A stretch of 39,692 nt of DNA from Beijerinckiaceae bacterium (GTDB taxonomy: Bacteria > Pseudomonadota > Alphaproteobacteria > Rhizobiales > Beijerinckiaceae). Location of the stretch: contig JAIELD010000063.1 in assembly GCA_019753285.1 (NCBI GenBank), positions 1-39,692 of the forward strand, in the 5' to 3' direction. Each line of letters opens with the position of its first letter. The stretch's first letter is position 1. The position numbers and the translations under genes were made by a program. The notes under the pieces were generated by a model. That model saw nothing but the letters and a program-made list of their open reading frames with translations, was not told the origin of the DNA and did no database searches. Shown here in pieces: positions 1 through 8,527 of the stretch.

Positions 1-1779
1 TTCAGCCTCGCGAAATACAAGCTGCAGATCGGCGCGGAGCGCATCGTCTCGGGGCGGCTCGAACTCTATGACGGCTACCGGCAGCTCTCGGGGAAGATCA
101 TCGTTCTCTACCCAGACCGGGCGGATGACCTCCCCAGCATCGAACCGGTCTATGCGCAGACCGAAGGCCTCACCAACTGGCTCATCGGCAAGTCGGCGCG
201 CGCCGCGCTTTCGATCCTGCCGAAATTGCCCGAATGGCAGGATGCAGCCTGGCTCCTGCGGCAAGGGTGGAGCGATTTTACCGCCGCGCTGCAACGGCTG
301 CATCGACCGCGCGAAGCCAGCGACCTGTCCGAAGGCAACCCTTACCTTTCACGGCTGGCCTTCGACGAACTTCTGGCCGGCCAGCTCGCCCTGCTCATGG
401 TGCGTTCGCGCATGAAGGCAGCCGCCGGCCGGGCCACGATCGGCGATGGCTCGATCACGGCGAGGCTGCGCGCCGGCCTGCCATTCGCGCTCACTGGCGC
501 GCAGGAACGCGCGATCGCCCAAATCGAGGCCGATATGGCTGCGCCAGAGCGCATGCTGAGGCTCCTCCAGGGTGATGTCGGCTCCGGCAAGACGCTGGTC
601 GGCCTGATGGCGATGGCGAGAGCGGCCGAGGCCGGCCGCCAATCTGTGATGATGGCTCCCACAGAAATCCTGGCGCGGCAGCATTTCGAGCGGATCGCGC
701 CGCTCGCGGAAGCCTGCGGCATGACGTGCGCGCTCCTGACCGGGCGGCTGCGCCAGAGCGAACGCCGGCCCGTGCTCGAAGGTCTCGCCGCGGGCTCGAT
801 CTCGATCTGTTTCGGCACGCACGCGCTTTTCCAGGACGATGTGGCGTTTCACGATCTCGCGCTGGCGGTTGTCGACGAGCAGCACAAATTCGGCGTGCAT
901 CAGCGGCTCGCATTGCAGCGCAAAGGCCAGGCGGTCGATCTCCTCGTCATGACCGCGACCCCCATTCCGCGCACGCTCGTGCTGACCTATTTCGGCGACA
1001 TGGACGTCTCCATCATCGACGAGAAGCCGCCGGGCCGCAAACCGATCGACACCCGCGCTCTCCCGCTCGATCGGCTCGACGAGGTGATTGCGGGGTTGGG
1101 TCGCGCCATGTCAGAGGGCGCGCGGGTCTACTGGGTGTGCCCGCTCGTGTCGGAAAGCGAGCATCTGGAGGACGTCGCCGCCGCCGAGCAACGCTTCGCG
1201 ACGCTCGCCGAGGCGTTTCCCGGCAAGGTCGGCATGGTACACGGCAAGATGCCGGGACCGGAAAAGGACGCCGCCGTCGCGAGCTTTGCTTCGGGCGACA
1301 CGTCCGTCCTCGTCGCAACGACCGTGATCGAGGTCGGCGTCGACGTGCCCGAAGCGACCGTGATGGTGATCGAGCATGCCGAGCGGTTCGGCCTCGCCCA
1401 GCTACATCAGTTGCGCGGACGGGTCGGCCGGGGCGGGGATCGGTCGAGTTGCCTTCTCCTCTATCGCGCACCGCTGGGAGAGGTCGCGACGGCCCGGCTC
1501 AAGGTGATGCGCGAGACAGAGGACGGGTTCAGGATTGCGGAAGAAGACCTCAAGCTGCGCGGGGAAGGCGATGTGCTGGGCACGCGGCAATCAGGCTCGC
1601 CCGGCTTCCGCCTCGCCAATCCAACGGTTCATGCCGCGCTGCTCGCAGCGGCTCGTGACGATGCCAAATTGATCATCGAACGCGATCCACAGCTCGTCAC
1701 GGAACGTGGTAAGGCATTGCGCGTTCTGCTTTATCTCTTCGAACAGGATGAGGCGGTCAGGCTGCTCAGGGCGGGCTGA
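1..1779 (+). CDS. recG: ATP-dependent DNA helicase RecG (5' end outside window)
   Basis: The reading frame is open from base 1 to the TGA at 1777-1779 and gives 592 residues. RecG proteins are about 690-700 residues, so roughly 100 N-terminal residues (part of the wedge domain) lie before the window. The superfamily 2 helicase motifs appear in order: Walker A GDVGSGKT (about 571-594), DEQHKFG (about 872-892), TATPIPRTL (about 955-981), and the motif VI region QLRGRVGRG (about 1408-1434). The C-terminal part has the RecG-type stretch with LKLRGEGDVLGTRQSG. RecG reverses stalled replication forks and moves branched DNA junctions in the cytoplasm. The next gene starts 46 bases downstream on the same strand. 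Confidence 0.97.
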   Translation, partial: FSLAKYKLQIGAERIVSGRLELYDGYRQLSGKIIVLYPDRADDLPSIEPVYAQTEGLTNWLIGKSARAALSILPKLPEWQDAAWLLRQGWSDFTAALQRLHRPREASDLSEGNPYLSRLAFDELLAGQLALLMVRSRMKAAAGRATIGDGSITARLRAGLPFALTGAQERAIAQIEADMAAPERMLRLLQGDVGSGKTLVGLMAMARAAEAGRQSVMMAPTEILARQHFERIAPLAEACGMTCALLTGRLRQSERRPVLEGLAAGSISICFGTHALFQDDVAFHDLALAVVDEQHKFGVHQRLALQRKGQAVDLLVMTATPIPRTLVLTYFGDMDVSIIDEKPPGRKPIDTRALPLDRLDEVIAGLGRAMSEGARVYWVCPLVSESEHLEDVAAAEQRFATLAEAFPGKVGMVHGKMPGPEKDAAVASFASGDTSVLVATTVIEVGVDVPEATVMVIEHAERFGLAQLHQLRGRVGRGGDRSSCLLLYRAPLGEVATARLKVMRETEDGFRIAEEDLKLRGEGDVLGTRQSGSPGFRLANPTVHAALLAAARDDAKLIIERDPQLVTERGKALRVLLYLFEQDEAVRLLRAG

Positions 1780-1825
1780 TCTTTCCGCCACGCCCGCTCA
1801 ACCTTCATATTATCATCGAGGCATC

Positions 1826-2176
1826 ATGAATACCCTACTGGCTGCCGCCACACCAATCGTGCTGCTCAGCATCTCGAACATTTTCATGACATTCGCCTGG
1901 TACGGACACCTCAAATACAAATCCTCGCCGATCTATTGGGTCATCCTCATCAGTTGGGGAATTGCCTTCTTCGAGTACTGTTTTCAGGTTCCGGCGAACC
2001 GCATCGGCAATGAAATCTTCAACGCGGCGCAGTTGAAGACGATCCAGGAGATCATCACCCTCGTCGTCTTCGCCGGATTCTCGACGCTCTACCTCGGCGA
2101 ACCGCTCGGATGGAACCATGCGATCGGCTTCGCCTTCATCGTGGCGGGAGCTTTCTTCATCTTCCACAAATTCTAG
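1826..2176 (+). CDS. DMT-type DUF486 family membrane protein
   Basis: This 116-residue protein has about four hydrophobic segments, roughly residues 5-25, 36-54, 72-90 and 95-114. It ends in the motif [21 protein letters not shown], typical of DUF486 proteins, which resemble half-size drug/metabolite transporters. No substrate is known for the family. The ATG at 1826 is chosen because the protein begins [11 protein letters not shown], as in the family; the longer in-frame extension upstream overlaps recG and is implausible. It lies between recG and rpmG and may be cotranscribed with recG, since I see no terminator in the 46-base gap. Confidence 0.85.
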   Translation: MNTLLAAATPIVLLSISNIFMTFAWYGHLKYKSSPIYWVILISWGIAFFEYCFQVPANRIGNEIFNAAQLKTIQEIITLVVFAGFSTLYLGEPLGWNHAIGFAFIVAGAFFIFHKF

Positions 2177-2211
2177 TGGATGCGCGAGCGGGGAACCATC
2201 ACGGGAGGTTC

Positions 2212-2240
2212 TTGACATTTGTGGCTCGTTCCAACATACC
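2212..2240 (+). promoter_or_regulatory. Candidate sigma-70 promoter for rpmG
   Basis: A perfect -35 TTGACA at 2212-2217 is followed after 17 bases by CATACC (2235-2240), a partial match to the -10 consensus. It lies about 85 bases upstream of rpmG and after the end of the DUF486 gene. Confidence 0.5.
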
Positions 2241-2324
2241 ACGCGCAACAGCCGAGCGGCCCTGCCACTCGGCTCATCTGTTTTTGCCGATCGCCTCAGC
2301 TGGCGCGGCGTCGAGGAGACCACC

Positions 2325-2492
2325 ATGGCGAAGGCCGCGAAAATCAAGATCAAGCTGCTGTCGACCGCCGACACCGGCACGTTCTACGTGACAAGCAAGA
2401 ACGCGCGCACCAAGACCGAGAAGTTCGTGTTCAAGAAGTACGATCCGGTCGTTCGCAAGCACGTCGAGTTCCGCGAGACGAAGATCAAGTAG
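2325..2492 (+). CDS. rpmG: 50S ribosomal protein L33
   Basis: This 55-residue basic protein starts [18 protein letters not shown] and ends VEFRETKIK, the usual L33 layout and length. It contains no cysteine, so it is the zinc-independent form of L33. The start ATG at 2325 is preceded by a GAGGAG ribosome binding site at about 2313-2318. L33 sits on the large ribosomal subunit near the E site. The gene appears to be a stand-alone unit, with its own promoter (2212-2240) and a strong terminator (2518-2538). Confidence 0.97.
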   Translation: MAKAAKIKIKLLSTADTGTFYVTSKNARTKTEKFVFKKYDPVVRKHVEFRETKIK

Positions 2493-2517
2493 TTCGTCCG
2501 AACTTACAGAATTTCAA

Positions 2518-2538
2518 GGGCGCTGCGGCGCCCTTTTT
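2518..2538 (+). terminator. Rho-independent terminator of rpmG
   Basis: GGGCGC (2518-2523), loop TGCG and GCGCCC (2528-2533) form a perfect 6-bp GC stem, followed directly by TTTTT (2534-2538). It starts 25 bases after the rpmG stop codon. Confidence 0.9.
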
Positions 2539-2601
2539 CGTGCCTCGCGTTTCGAACCGAGGGCTGATGATCGATCGTCAGACGCGAAGCGCCACCATGC
2601 G

Positions 2602-3084
2602 TCAATTCATGGCGATGGGCGTCGCCTCGCTGGCGCGCCGCAGATCGTCCGGCGGGATCGCGAAGGTCGAGTTCGGCGTTCCGGCCGCCGCATAGACGAG
2701 GTCGAATCGTAACAGGTCGATGTCGATGAAGGCCTTGATCCTGTTCCGATGCCCGAATGGCGGGATGCCGCCGATCGCGTAGCCAGTGACCTCGCGCACG
2801 AACTGCGCATCGGGTCGCATGAGCGCTTCACCGACCGCATGAGCTACCAAAGCTTCATCGACGCGGTTCGCGCCGGAGACGAGCAGAAGCACTGCCTCAC
2901 CGCTCTCCTTGCCGCGAAAAATCAGGGATTTGACGATCTGCGCGACTGAACAGCCCCGCACCGCGGCAGCTTCCTCGGCTGTGCGCGTAGCGGTGGCTGA
3001 AATTTCGATTTCGATGGTGAGGCCGCTCGCTCTGGCGGTATCCTCGACACGCCGGTTGCTGTCGGAAAGCGGGGCCTTGTCCAT
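2602..3084 (-). CDS. YbaK/EbsC family aminoacyl-tRNA deacylase-like protein
   Basis: This 160-residue protein matches the YbaK/ProX-like fold that removes wrongly attached amino acids from tRNA, usually Cys or Ala on tRNA-Pro. Family landmarks are the conserved lysine in VAQIVKSLIF (K52), a GANRVDE segment near residue 71, and the glycine-rich GYAIGGIPPFGH motif at about 101-112. Substrate specificity cannot be told from these. The start is uncertain: ATG at 3084 is used here, but an in-frame GTG at 3096 gives four more residues, and neither has a good ribosome binding site. It is transcribed alone, with no same-strand neighbour close by. Confidence 0.85.
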   Translation of the reverse strand: MDKAPLSDSNRRVEDTARASGLTIEIEISATATRTAEEAAAVRGCSVAQIVKSLIFRGKESGEAVLLLVSGANRVDEALVAHAVGEALMRPDAQFVREVTGYAIGGIPPFGHRNRIKAFIDIDLLRFDLVYAAAGTPNSTFAIPPDDLRRASEATPIAMN

Positions 3085-3217
3085 CCTGCGACTCACGCTG
3101 CCGGTTCAGCCGAGAAAAATCGAGGCCGGCCGAATGCGGTCTGAGGAGGCCACTCCAACCGCATCCGAACCGGCCAAACCCTGCAAAACCCAGGAGATGC
3201 GGCGGACCTGAGCATAG

Positions 3218-3247
3218 ACAGGGCGATCGAACCGCCGTTCGCCCTGT
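3218..3247. repeat. 9-bp inverted repeat upstream of the YbaK-like gene
   Basis: ACAGGGCGA (3218-3226) and TCGCCCTGT (3239-3247) are perfect complements around a 12-base loop. There is no T-run on either side, so it is not a normal terminator. It lies about 135 bases upstream of the minus-strand YbaK-like start, where an operator or leader hairpin is possible. The rest of 3097-3379 shows nothing I can assign. Confidence 0.45.
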
Positions 3248-3379
3248 ACTCGAGAGCTGGAACATGGGTTCGAAGCCGCAAAACTACAGGCCCTGAAGCG
3301 TTTGGCAATTGAATAAATGCAATGGAGGAGAGCAAGTTTCCGTTAAGGTAAAGCCCGCCGCCTCTCGCAAGCCGGACGA

Positions 3380-4744
3380 TCAGGCCGCATGCGCGACGAC
3401 CCTGTTCCGGCCTTCGTTTTTCGCGCGGTAGAGCGCCATGTCGGCGCTTTTCATCAGTTCGTTCGGCGATGTCATCGAACGGTCGAGCGTGCCGAGGCCG
3501 ATCGAGACCGTGACGTTGATCGTCTTCTGGCCGCGATGGATCTGAAAGGGCTCCATCGCAACGGTGGTGCGGATGCGCTCCGCGACGCGGAAAGCGACCA
3601 TCGAATCGGTGTCGGGCATCAACACGACGAATTCTTCGCCGCCATAGCGACAGACGAGATCGATACCGCGAACCGCCTTCTTGAGCCGCTGCGCGAATTC
3701 CCGCAATACCTCGTCGCCGGCATCGTGCCCGTGGCTGTCATTGACGCGCTTGAAGTAATCAACGTCCAGAATGAGCAGGCAAAGATCGCCGCGTCCGCCT
3801 GAAGCGTTCGCCATCAGCGTCGCCAGATGGCTGGTCAGGTAGCGCCGGTTATAAAGGTTGGTCAGAGGGTCGGTGACGGCCATCGCCATCGACTCCTGCA
3901 TGCTCTCGCGAAGGCGGACGCTGTACCGGCGACGGCGGATCTGCGTGCGCGCCCGAGCCAGCAACTCGAGCCGATCGATCGGACGGATGAGATAGTCGTT
4001 CACGCCGAGATCAAGTGCGCGGATGACGCGCCGTTCGTCATCAGGCTCGCTGAGCACAAGGATCGGCAAATGCCGTGTCCGCTCGATGGCGCGCAACTGG
4101 CCGCAGAGACGCAGCGCATCATAGCCTTCGAGCGCCATGCTGATGATGGCGAGATCGAAATCCCCCTCCGGCGCATTGATCAACGCGGCGGTCGGGTCGG
4201 ACTCGATGACCACGAAATGCTGCGCCTGCAGCGAGCGGCAGATGCGGTCGACCGAACTTTGCCGATCATCGACCAGCAGAATCTTGCCATTGAGGCCGTC
4301 ATCCTCAGTCGGCGATGCGCCCGCCTCGAGCGCGTCACCCGCGCCGGCTCGCGTGCGCAGTTCGTCGGTCATGAATTTCAGCCGCAGCAGGCTGCGCACG
4401 CGCGCGAGCAAGGCTACATCGTTGACGGGCTTGGTGAGAAAATCATCGGCCCCGGACTCCAGCCCCTTCACGCGGTCGCTGGGCTGATCCAGCGCCGTCA
4501 CCATGACGATGGGCAGGTGCGCGGTCCGCGGGGAGTTCTTGAGGTAACGGCAGACTTCGAAACCGTCCATGCCTGGCATCATCACGTCGAGCAGAATCAT
4601 GTCGCACTCGCCGCGCTCGCAAATCTCGATGGCGCTCGGGCCGTTCATGGCCGTGACGACCGAAAGATATTCCGCTGAAAGGCGCGCTTCCAGCAGCTTC
4701 ACATTCGGGACGAGATCGTCAACAACCAACACACGACCGGACAT
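3380..4744 (-). CDS. pleD: Response regulator diguanylate cyclase PleD
   Basis: The protein has 454 residues in the order REC-REC-GGDEF, the exact PleD architecture. The first receiver carries phosphoacceptor D53 (motif LLDVMMPGMDG) and the LTKP lysine at about 105. The second receiver (about 153-270) has Ser202 where the aspartate would be, as expected for the adaptor receiver of PleD. The GGDEF domain has an intact active site GGEEF (368-372) and an inhibitory I-site RGID (359-362), so product feedback by cyclic di-GMP is likely. In Caulobacter PleD drives the swarmer-to-stalked transition. It follows divK by 64 bases on the same strand and the two are probably one transcript. Confidence 0.96.
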   Translation of the reverse strand: MSGRVLVVDDLVPNVKLLEARLSAEYLSVVTAMNGPSAIEICERGECDMILLDVMMPGMDGFEVCRYLKNSPRTAHLPIVMVTALDQPSDRVKGLESGADDFLTKPVNDVALLARVRSLLRLKFMTDELRTRAGAGDALEAGASPTEDDGLNGKILLVDDRQSSVDRICRSLQAQHFVVIESDPTAALINAPEGDFDLAIISMALEGYDALRLCGQLRAIERTRHLPILVLSEPDDERRVIRALDLGVNDYLIRPIDRLELLARARTQIRRRRYSVRLRESMQESMAMAVTDPLTNLYNRRYLTSHLATLMANASGGRGDLCLLILDVDYFKRVNDSHGHDAGDEVLREFAQRLKKAVRGIDLVCRYGGEEFVVLMPDTDSMVAFRVAERIRTTVAMEPFQIHRGQKTINVTVSIGLGTLDRSMTSPNELMKSADMALYRAKNEGRNRVVAHAA

Positions 4745-4808
4745 TCACTCAAGCCTCGACTTCACTCTTTCCGCACACGCTCACTACGGCATTCAGCCTC
4801 ACCAATTC

Positions 4809-5180
4809 CTAACTCTCCCCGATGAAATTCTTGACGGTTTCCAGAAATTTCTGAACCGAAATGGGCTTCGAAAGGTAAGCTTCGCAGCCGCCTTCCCTGA
4901 TGCGCTCCTCATCGCCCTTCATGGCAAAGGCGGTGATCGCGATAACCGGGATATGCCTTACGGCATCGTCATCCTTCAGCCATTTGGTGACCTCGAGACC
5001 CGAGACTTCCGGCAACTGAATGTCCATGAGGATGGCGTCGGGCATGTGCTTGCGGGCAAGCTCGATCGCCTCGATGCCGCTGCGGGTCTGGATGGTGCCG
5101 ATGCCGTGCGCCTGGAGCAAATCGTTGAAGAGCTTCATGTTGAGCTCATTGTCTTCAACGATCAAAACGGTCTTCGTCAT
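4809..5180 (-). CDS. divK: Single-domain response regulator DivK
   Basis: This is a 123-residue stand-alone receiver with DNA-binding and output domains absent. Conserved residues are the acidic pair E9/D10, phosphoacceptor D53 (motif [12 protein letters not shown]) and K105 in LSKP. The start [12 protein letters not shown] at 5180 matches the family; an in-frame upstream extension to 5240 is not credible. In alphaproteobacteria DivK is phosphorylated by DivJ/PleC-type kinases and controls CtrA activity through DivL-CckA. Its upstream region (5181-5337) is shared with the divergent DUF3572 gene and contains a GACTC site (5274-5278), which fits the CcrM methylation pattern GANTC; any role is inference. 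Confidence 0.96.
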   Translation of the reverse strand: MTKTVLIVEDNELNMKLFNDLLQAHGIGTIQTRSGIEAIELARKHMPDAILMDIQLPEVSGLEVTKWLKDDDAVRHIPVIAITAFAMKGDEERIREGGCEAYLSKPISVQKFLETVKNFIGES

Positions 5181-5337
5181 CAACACGGTCCCAGGCGTCT
5201 GCGTCGCCGCCGCACCGGGCGTTCCGGACCGGCTCGGCAAATAAATTCATCGCCTATCTCACTGATTAGGATAGACTCGTGATAATGCGGTTAACGGGCG
5301 CGGGAGGCCCTCTTTCCATTTCAGGCACTCAGACAAT

Positions 5338-5634
5338 ATGGTTAAGCAGTCGAGAATTTCCCCCTCAGAAGCAGAGGGCGTCGCCATTCAATGCTTGCAG
5401 TTTCTTGCAAGCGACCCAGATTTGCTCGGCGGTTTTCTTGCCGTGACAGGATTGGGGCCTGGAAATCTACGCGCTGCCGCGCGCGACAGGCAGTTCCTCG
5501 GTGCCATTTTGACCTATGTGAACGATGACGAGCGCATCCTTCTCGACTGCGCGGCCGCCATGAACATTCGTCCGGAATCGATCGCCATGGCCTATGAAGT
5601 GCTGGTCGGCGTCATCCATCCAGACGACCCCTGA
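5338..5634 (+). CDS. DUF3572 family protein
   Basis: A 98-residue, mostly helical, acidic soluble protein. It shows the DUF3572 pattern: an N-terminal segment with A-Q-CLQFLASDPDLLGGFL, then GLGPGNLR, then FLGAILTYVNDDERILLDC. The family is largely restricted to Alphaproteobacteria and often sits beside divK. Function is unknown. It is divergent from divK and followed after 38 bases by dinB, so the two plus-strand genes may be cotranscribed. Confidence 0.85.
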   Translation: MVKQSRISPSEAEGVAIQCLQFLASDPDLLGGFLAVTGLGPGNLRAAARDRQFLGAILTYVNDDERILLDCAAAMNIRPESIAMAYEVLVGVIHPDDP

Positions 5635-5672
5635 ACCCGTAAGGCCGCCATGGTCGGCGGTTGAGCCGAGCG

Positions 5673-6929
5673 ATGACCCATCTCTGCCGTGACTGCCTGA
5701 CCGACAGCGCCGACCTGATCGATGGCGCGTGTCCACGCTGCGGCGGGCAGCGGATCATCGCCCATCCAGAGCGCGATTCCCTCTCGATCGCCCACATCGA
5801 CTGCGATGCGTTCTACGCTTCGATCGAAAAGCGCGACGATCCGGGGCTTGCCGACAAGCCACTCATCATCGGCGGCGGCAAGCGCGGCGTCGTCTCGACC
5901 TGCTGCTATGTCGCGCGCCGATATGGCGTGCGCTCCGCCATGCCGATGTTCAAGGCTTTGGCCGCGTGCCCGCAGGCGATCGTCATCAAGCCGGACATGG
6001 AGAAATACATCCGCGTCGGCCGCGAGATCAGGCAGCGGATGTTCGATCTCACGCCGCTTGTCGAACCGCTTTCGATCGACGAGGCATTTCTCGACCTCAC
6101 CGGAACGACGCGGCTGTTTCATGCCTCGCCCGCTCTTACGCTGGCGCGGTTCCAGCAGAGCATCGAGCGGGACATCGGCATCACGGTATCGGTCGGGCTT
6201 TCGCACAACAAATTCCTTGCCAAGATCGCGTCCGATCTCGACAAGCCCCGCGGCTTCTCGATCATAGGCGAGGCCGAGACATTCGAATTCCTGACCGATA
6301 AGCCGGTCGGCATCATTTTCGGCGTCGGCAAGGTGGCCCAACAGCGTCTCGCCAAGGATGGAATCCGCACCATCGCCGATGTGCGCGCGGTTGGAGAACG
6401 CGAAATGCTCCGCCGGCACGGCTCGGAGGGCGCGCGACTGTTTCGTCTTGCGCATGGGCGGGACGCGCGTTCGGTGTCGATCGACCGCGAAACGAAGAGC
6501 ATCTCGGCGGAGACGACGTTCGACACGGACCTCAACGGCATCGAGGCGCTGGAGCCCATTCTGTGGCGGCTCGCCGAAAAGGTCGCCGACCGTCTGCGCA
6601 AGGCGGACCTCGCCGGCGCGACGATGACGCTCAAGATGAAGACCCATGATTTCCAGATCCGCACGCGGGCGCGGGCCGTTCCGCCTACGCAGCTCGCGCT
6701 GACGCTGTTTCAGACCGCGCTCGACCTTCTGAAGCGCGAGCCACCTCACCTTAAGTATCGCCTCTTAGGCATTGGGATTGCTGATTTTTCGCCGGGATCG
6801 GAGGCCGACAGGGGCGATCTCGTCGATACACGCTCGGCGCGGGAGGCGAAGGCCGCGAAGGCCATCGGCGCGCTGCGCGACAAGTTTGGCAAGAGCGCCG
6901 TGATGCGTGGCGTGACCGTCAAGCGATAG
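5673..6929 (+). CDS. dinB: DNA polymerase IV (Y family) with N-terminal Cys4 motif
   Basis: The 418-residue protein has the Y-family palm motifs HIDCDAFYASIE (about 41-52) and SIDEAFLD (134-141, catalytic D136/E137), a thumb with helix-hairpin-helix (FGVGKVAQQRL) and a little-finger domain. DinB carries out error-prone bypass of DNA lesions. The first 30 residues hold two CxxC pairs (C5/C8 and C20/C23), resembling a small zinc ribbon that is absent from E. coli DinB. The ATG at 5673 is preferred over TTG at 5661, four codons upstream. No obvious LexA site is visible upstream. The gene converges on eipB with only 15 bases between them. Confidence 0.94.
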   Translation: MTHLCRDCLTDSADLIDGACPRCGGQRIIAHPERDSLSIAHIDCDAFYASIEKRDDPGLADKPLIIGGGKRGVVSTCCYVARRYGVRSAMPMFKALAACPQAIVIKPDMEKYIRVGREIRQRMFDLTPLVEPLSIDEAFLDLTGTTRLFHASPALTLARFQQSIERDIGITVSVGLSHNKFLAKIASDLDKPRGFSIIGEAETFEFLTDKPVGIIFGVGKVAQQRLAKDGIRTIADVRAVGEREMLRRHGSEGARLFRLAHGRDARSVSIDRETKSISAETTFDTDLNGIEALEPILWRLAEKVADRLRKADLAGATMTLKMKTHDFQIRTRARAVPPTQLALTLFQTALDLLKREPPHLKYRLLGIGIADFSPGSEADRGDLVDTRSAREAKAAKAIGALRDKFGKSAVMRGVTVKR

Positions 6930-6944
6930 CAGCGACCAGCCCGG

Positions 6945-7778
6945 TCATTTCGTGCAGGCGACGGCCGGAAGCATTTCGAGCCGCGATATCTCGCCCGTCA
7001 TCGAAAAATCGCCGAAATCGAATTTCAGCGGCCCGCTGACGCCGTTCTCGAACAGATCGAAGCTCATGACGTACAGCGGCGTGCGCTCCCCGACGCCCGG
7101 TTCGAAATAGCTCAGCGTCACCGGCCAGCGCCTGAACTTGTCGAGACCTGCCTTCTCCATCACCGCGTCGATCCGTTCATTCGAACCTGCTGGAATTTCC
7201 TTGCCGATCACCGCAGTCGTGTCGAACAGCTTACCGCCGCCATCGGAGCCATCGAACAGCTTCACCGAGAAGAAATGCACGTCGTTGCGCGCCTGCTCGA
7301 TCAGCATGCGAAGGTGCGATGTCGGAAAGACAGCCGTTCCTTCGAGATCAAGGCGCTGCGGCCTCGGCTTCTGCAGCTTGACCGAAACGCCGCCATCGGA
7401 ACCACGTTGCGCCTTGCCCTCGCCCTGCACGGTCACGACCTGATCCGTCTTCGTCTGCGTGTCGAAGCGGAAACCCGAGCCCGAACCGCTCTCCCAGGTG
7501 TTGGTCTTGACGTCCGAGATGCGCGCCTGGCCTTCCCCGTCCGAAAGCTGCGTGACCTGGCGGAATTTCGTCTCGAAGCCCTTGCAGCTATCGCCCGTGA
7601 ACTCGAAGGCGATACGGCCGCGCGCCTGCTCGATCTGCTTGTCCTTCCGGGTTGCGGTCAGCGCCAATTCGTAAACGGCGCGGTGCGGTGCGAAGACGAT
7701 CGCCTGCGCGGACGCGACGGTCGGAGCAGCCACCGCCGCGAGCAGGACGGCGACACAAAATCGAACGCGCGTGATCAT
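6945..7778 (-). CDS. eipB: Cell envelope integrity protein EipB (DUF1849), periplasmic
   Basis: The 277-residue protein starts with a signal peptide (residues 1-25, cleavage near SAQA) and continues as a beta-rich domain. Diagnostic features are FAPHRAVYELAL at the mature N terminus, the cysteine in TGDSCKGFE (C65) and a cysteine three residues from the C terminus (C275). In Brucella EipB, of nearly the same length, the equivalent pair forms a disulfide holding together a beta-spiral, and the protein is needed for envelope integrity together with TPR partners such as TtpA. The gene is monocistronic in this window. No TtpA-like gene lies beside it. Confidence 0.92.
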   Translation of the reverse strand: MITRVRFCVAVLLAAVAAPTVASAQAIVFAPHRAVYELALTATRKDKQIEQARGRIAFEFTGDSCKGFETKFRQVTQLSDGEGQARISDVKTNTWESGSGSGFRFDTQTKTDQVVTVQGEGKAQRGSDGGVSVKLQKPRPQRLDLEGTAVFPTSHLRMLIEQARNDVHFFSVKLFDGSDGGGKLFDTTAVIGKEIPAGSNERIDAVMEKAGLDKFRRWPVTLSYFEPGVGERTPLYVMSFDLFENGVSGPLKFDFGDFSMTGEISRLEMLPAVACTK

Positions 7779-7952
7779 CGTTACCGTCAGTCCCTATCTC
7801 GATGCGGCGTGCGCTCGCCGATGAATCAGCGAACCTCTCCATCATGAAAGCCGCCACGATCCATTGTCAATTTGACGCTCTGCGATGAACGTCTGACGAT
7901 GATGGCGAATCTGCGGCGTGCCCAGACGCCCTCGCCCGATGTGCCTCGCGCC

Positions 7953-7980
7953 TTGTGGGGGTCATGCTTTGCGCTATAAC
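7953..7980 (+). promoter_or_regulatory. Candidate promoter of the ridA-like gene cluster
   Basis: TTGTGG (7953-7958), 16-base spacer, TATAAC (7975-7980; five of six -10 positions). It lies 47 bases upstream of the RidA-like start and would serve the run of plus-strand genes from 8028 to 11061. The rest of the divergent gap 7779-7952 shows nothing clear. Confidence 0.5.
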
Positions 7981-8027
7981 GAGACGGAACCCGCGATGAC
8001 CCCGCCTTTCACGAAACGAGCATTTCC

Positions 8028-8513
8028 ATGACCGAACCACAGCACAGCGCAGCAGACCGCCTTGCCGCCCTCGGCATCACCCTGCCGACGCCGACGCCGC
8101 CGCTCGCCAATTATGTGCCGACGGTGCTCAGCGGCTCCCTGCTCTTCGTCTCCGGCCAGCTCTGCTTCGATCTCGAGGGCAAGATCCAGCCGGCGCACAA
8201 GGGCAAGCTCGGGCGGGATGTGTCTAACGAGAACGGCATGGCCGCCGCGAAGTTCTGCGCGATCAATGTCCTCGCCCAGGCCCAGGCCGCTCTCGGCCGG
8301 CTCGACCGCATCATCCGCTGCGTGCGCCTCGGCGGCTTCATCAACGCGACGCCCGATTTCGATGTGCTGGCGCCTGTGATGAACGGAGCGTCGGATTTCA
8401 TGGTGGCGGTGCTTGGAGACAAGGGACGCCACGCCCGCTCGACGATCGGCGTCGCCCAACTGCCAGCCGATTGCGCAGTGGAAGTCGAAGCCGTTTTCGA
8501 GGTGGCGATCTAG
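8028..8513 (+). CDS. RidA/YjgF/YER057c family protein
   Basis: This 161-residue protein belongs to the RidA superfamily, whose members hydrolyse reactive enamine/imine intermediates, typically as cytoplasmic trimers. The conserved arginine is in HARSTIGVAQLP, followed by the family's VEVEAVFEV C-terminal strand; SGQLCFDLEG matches the SGQ segment. It is longer than classical RidA (about 128 residues) by an N-terminal extension and an insertion, so it belongs to one of the RidA-like subgroups and its activity need not be imine deaminase. It is the first gene of a same-strand series; the next start is 15 bases downstream. Confidence 0.9.
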   Translation: MTEPQHSAADRLAALGITLPTPTPPLANYVPTVLSGSLLFVSGQLCFDLEGKIQPAHKGKLGRDVSNENGMAAAKFCAINVLAQAQAALGRLDRIIRCVRLGGFINATPDFDVLAPVMNGASDFMVAVLGDKGRHARSTIGVAQLPADCAVEVEAVFEVAI

Positions 8514-8527
8514 TTGCGCCTGAAGCC

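Noticed and set aside
3240..3290. tRNA-like string GGGTTCGAAGCC
   Set aside because: The flanking bases do not pair as a T-arm and no acceptor or anticodon stem can be drawn.
5254..5275. CTATC/GATAG inverted repeat between divK and the DUF3572 gene
   Set aside because: Only 5 bp arms with an 11-base spacer, easily due to chance.
5592..6749. 385-codon minus-strand frame opposite dinB
   Set aside because: Antisense shadow of dinB, rich in Arg/Asp/Leu without domain signals.
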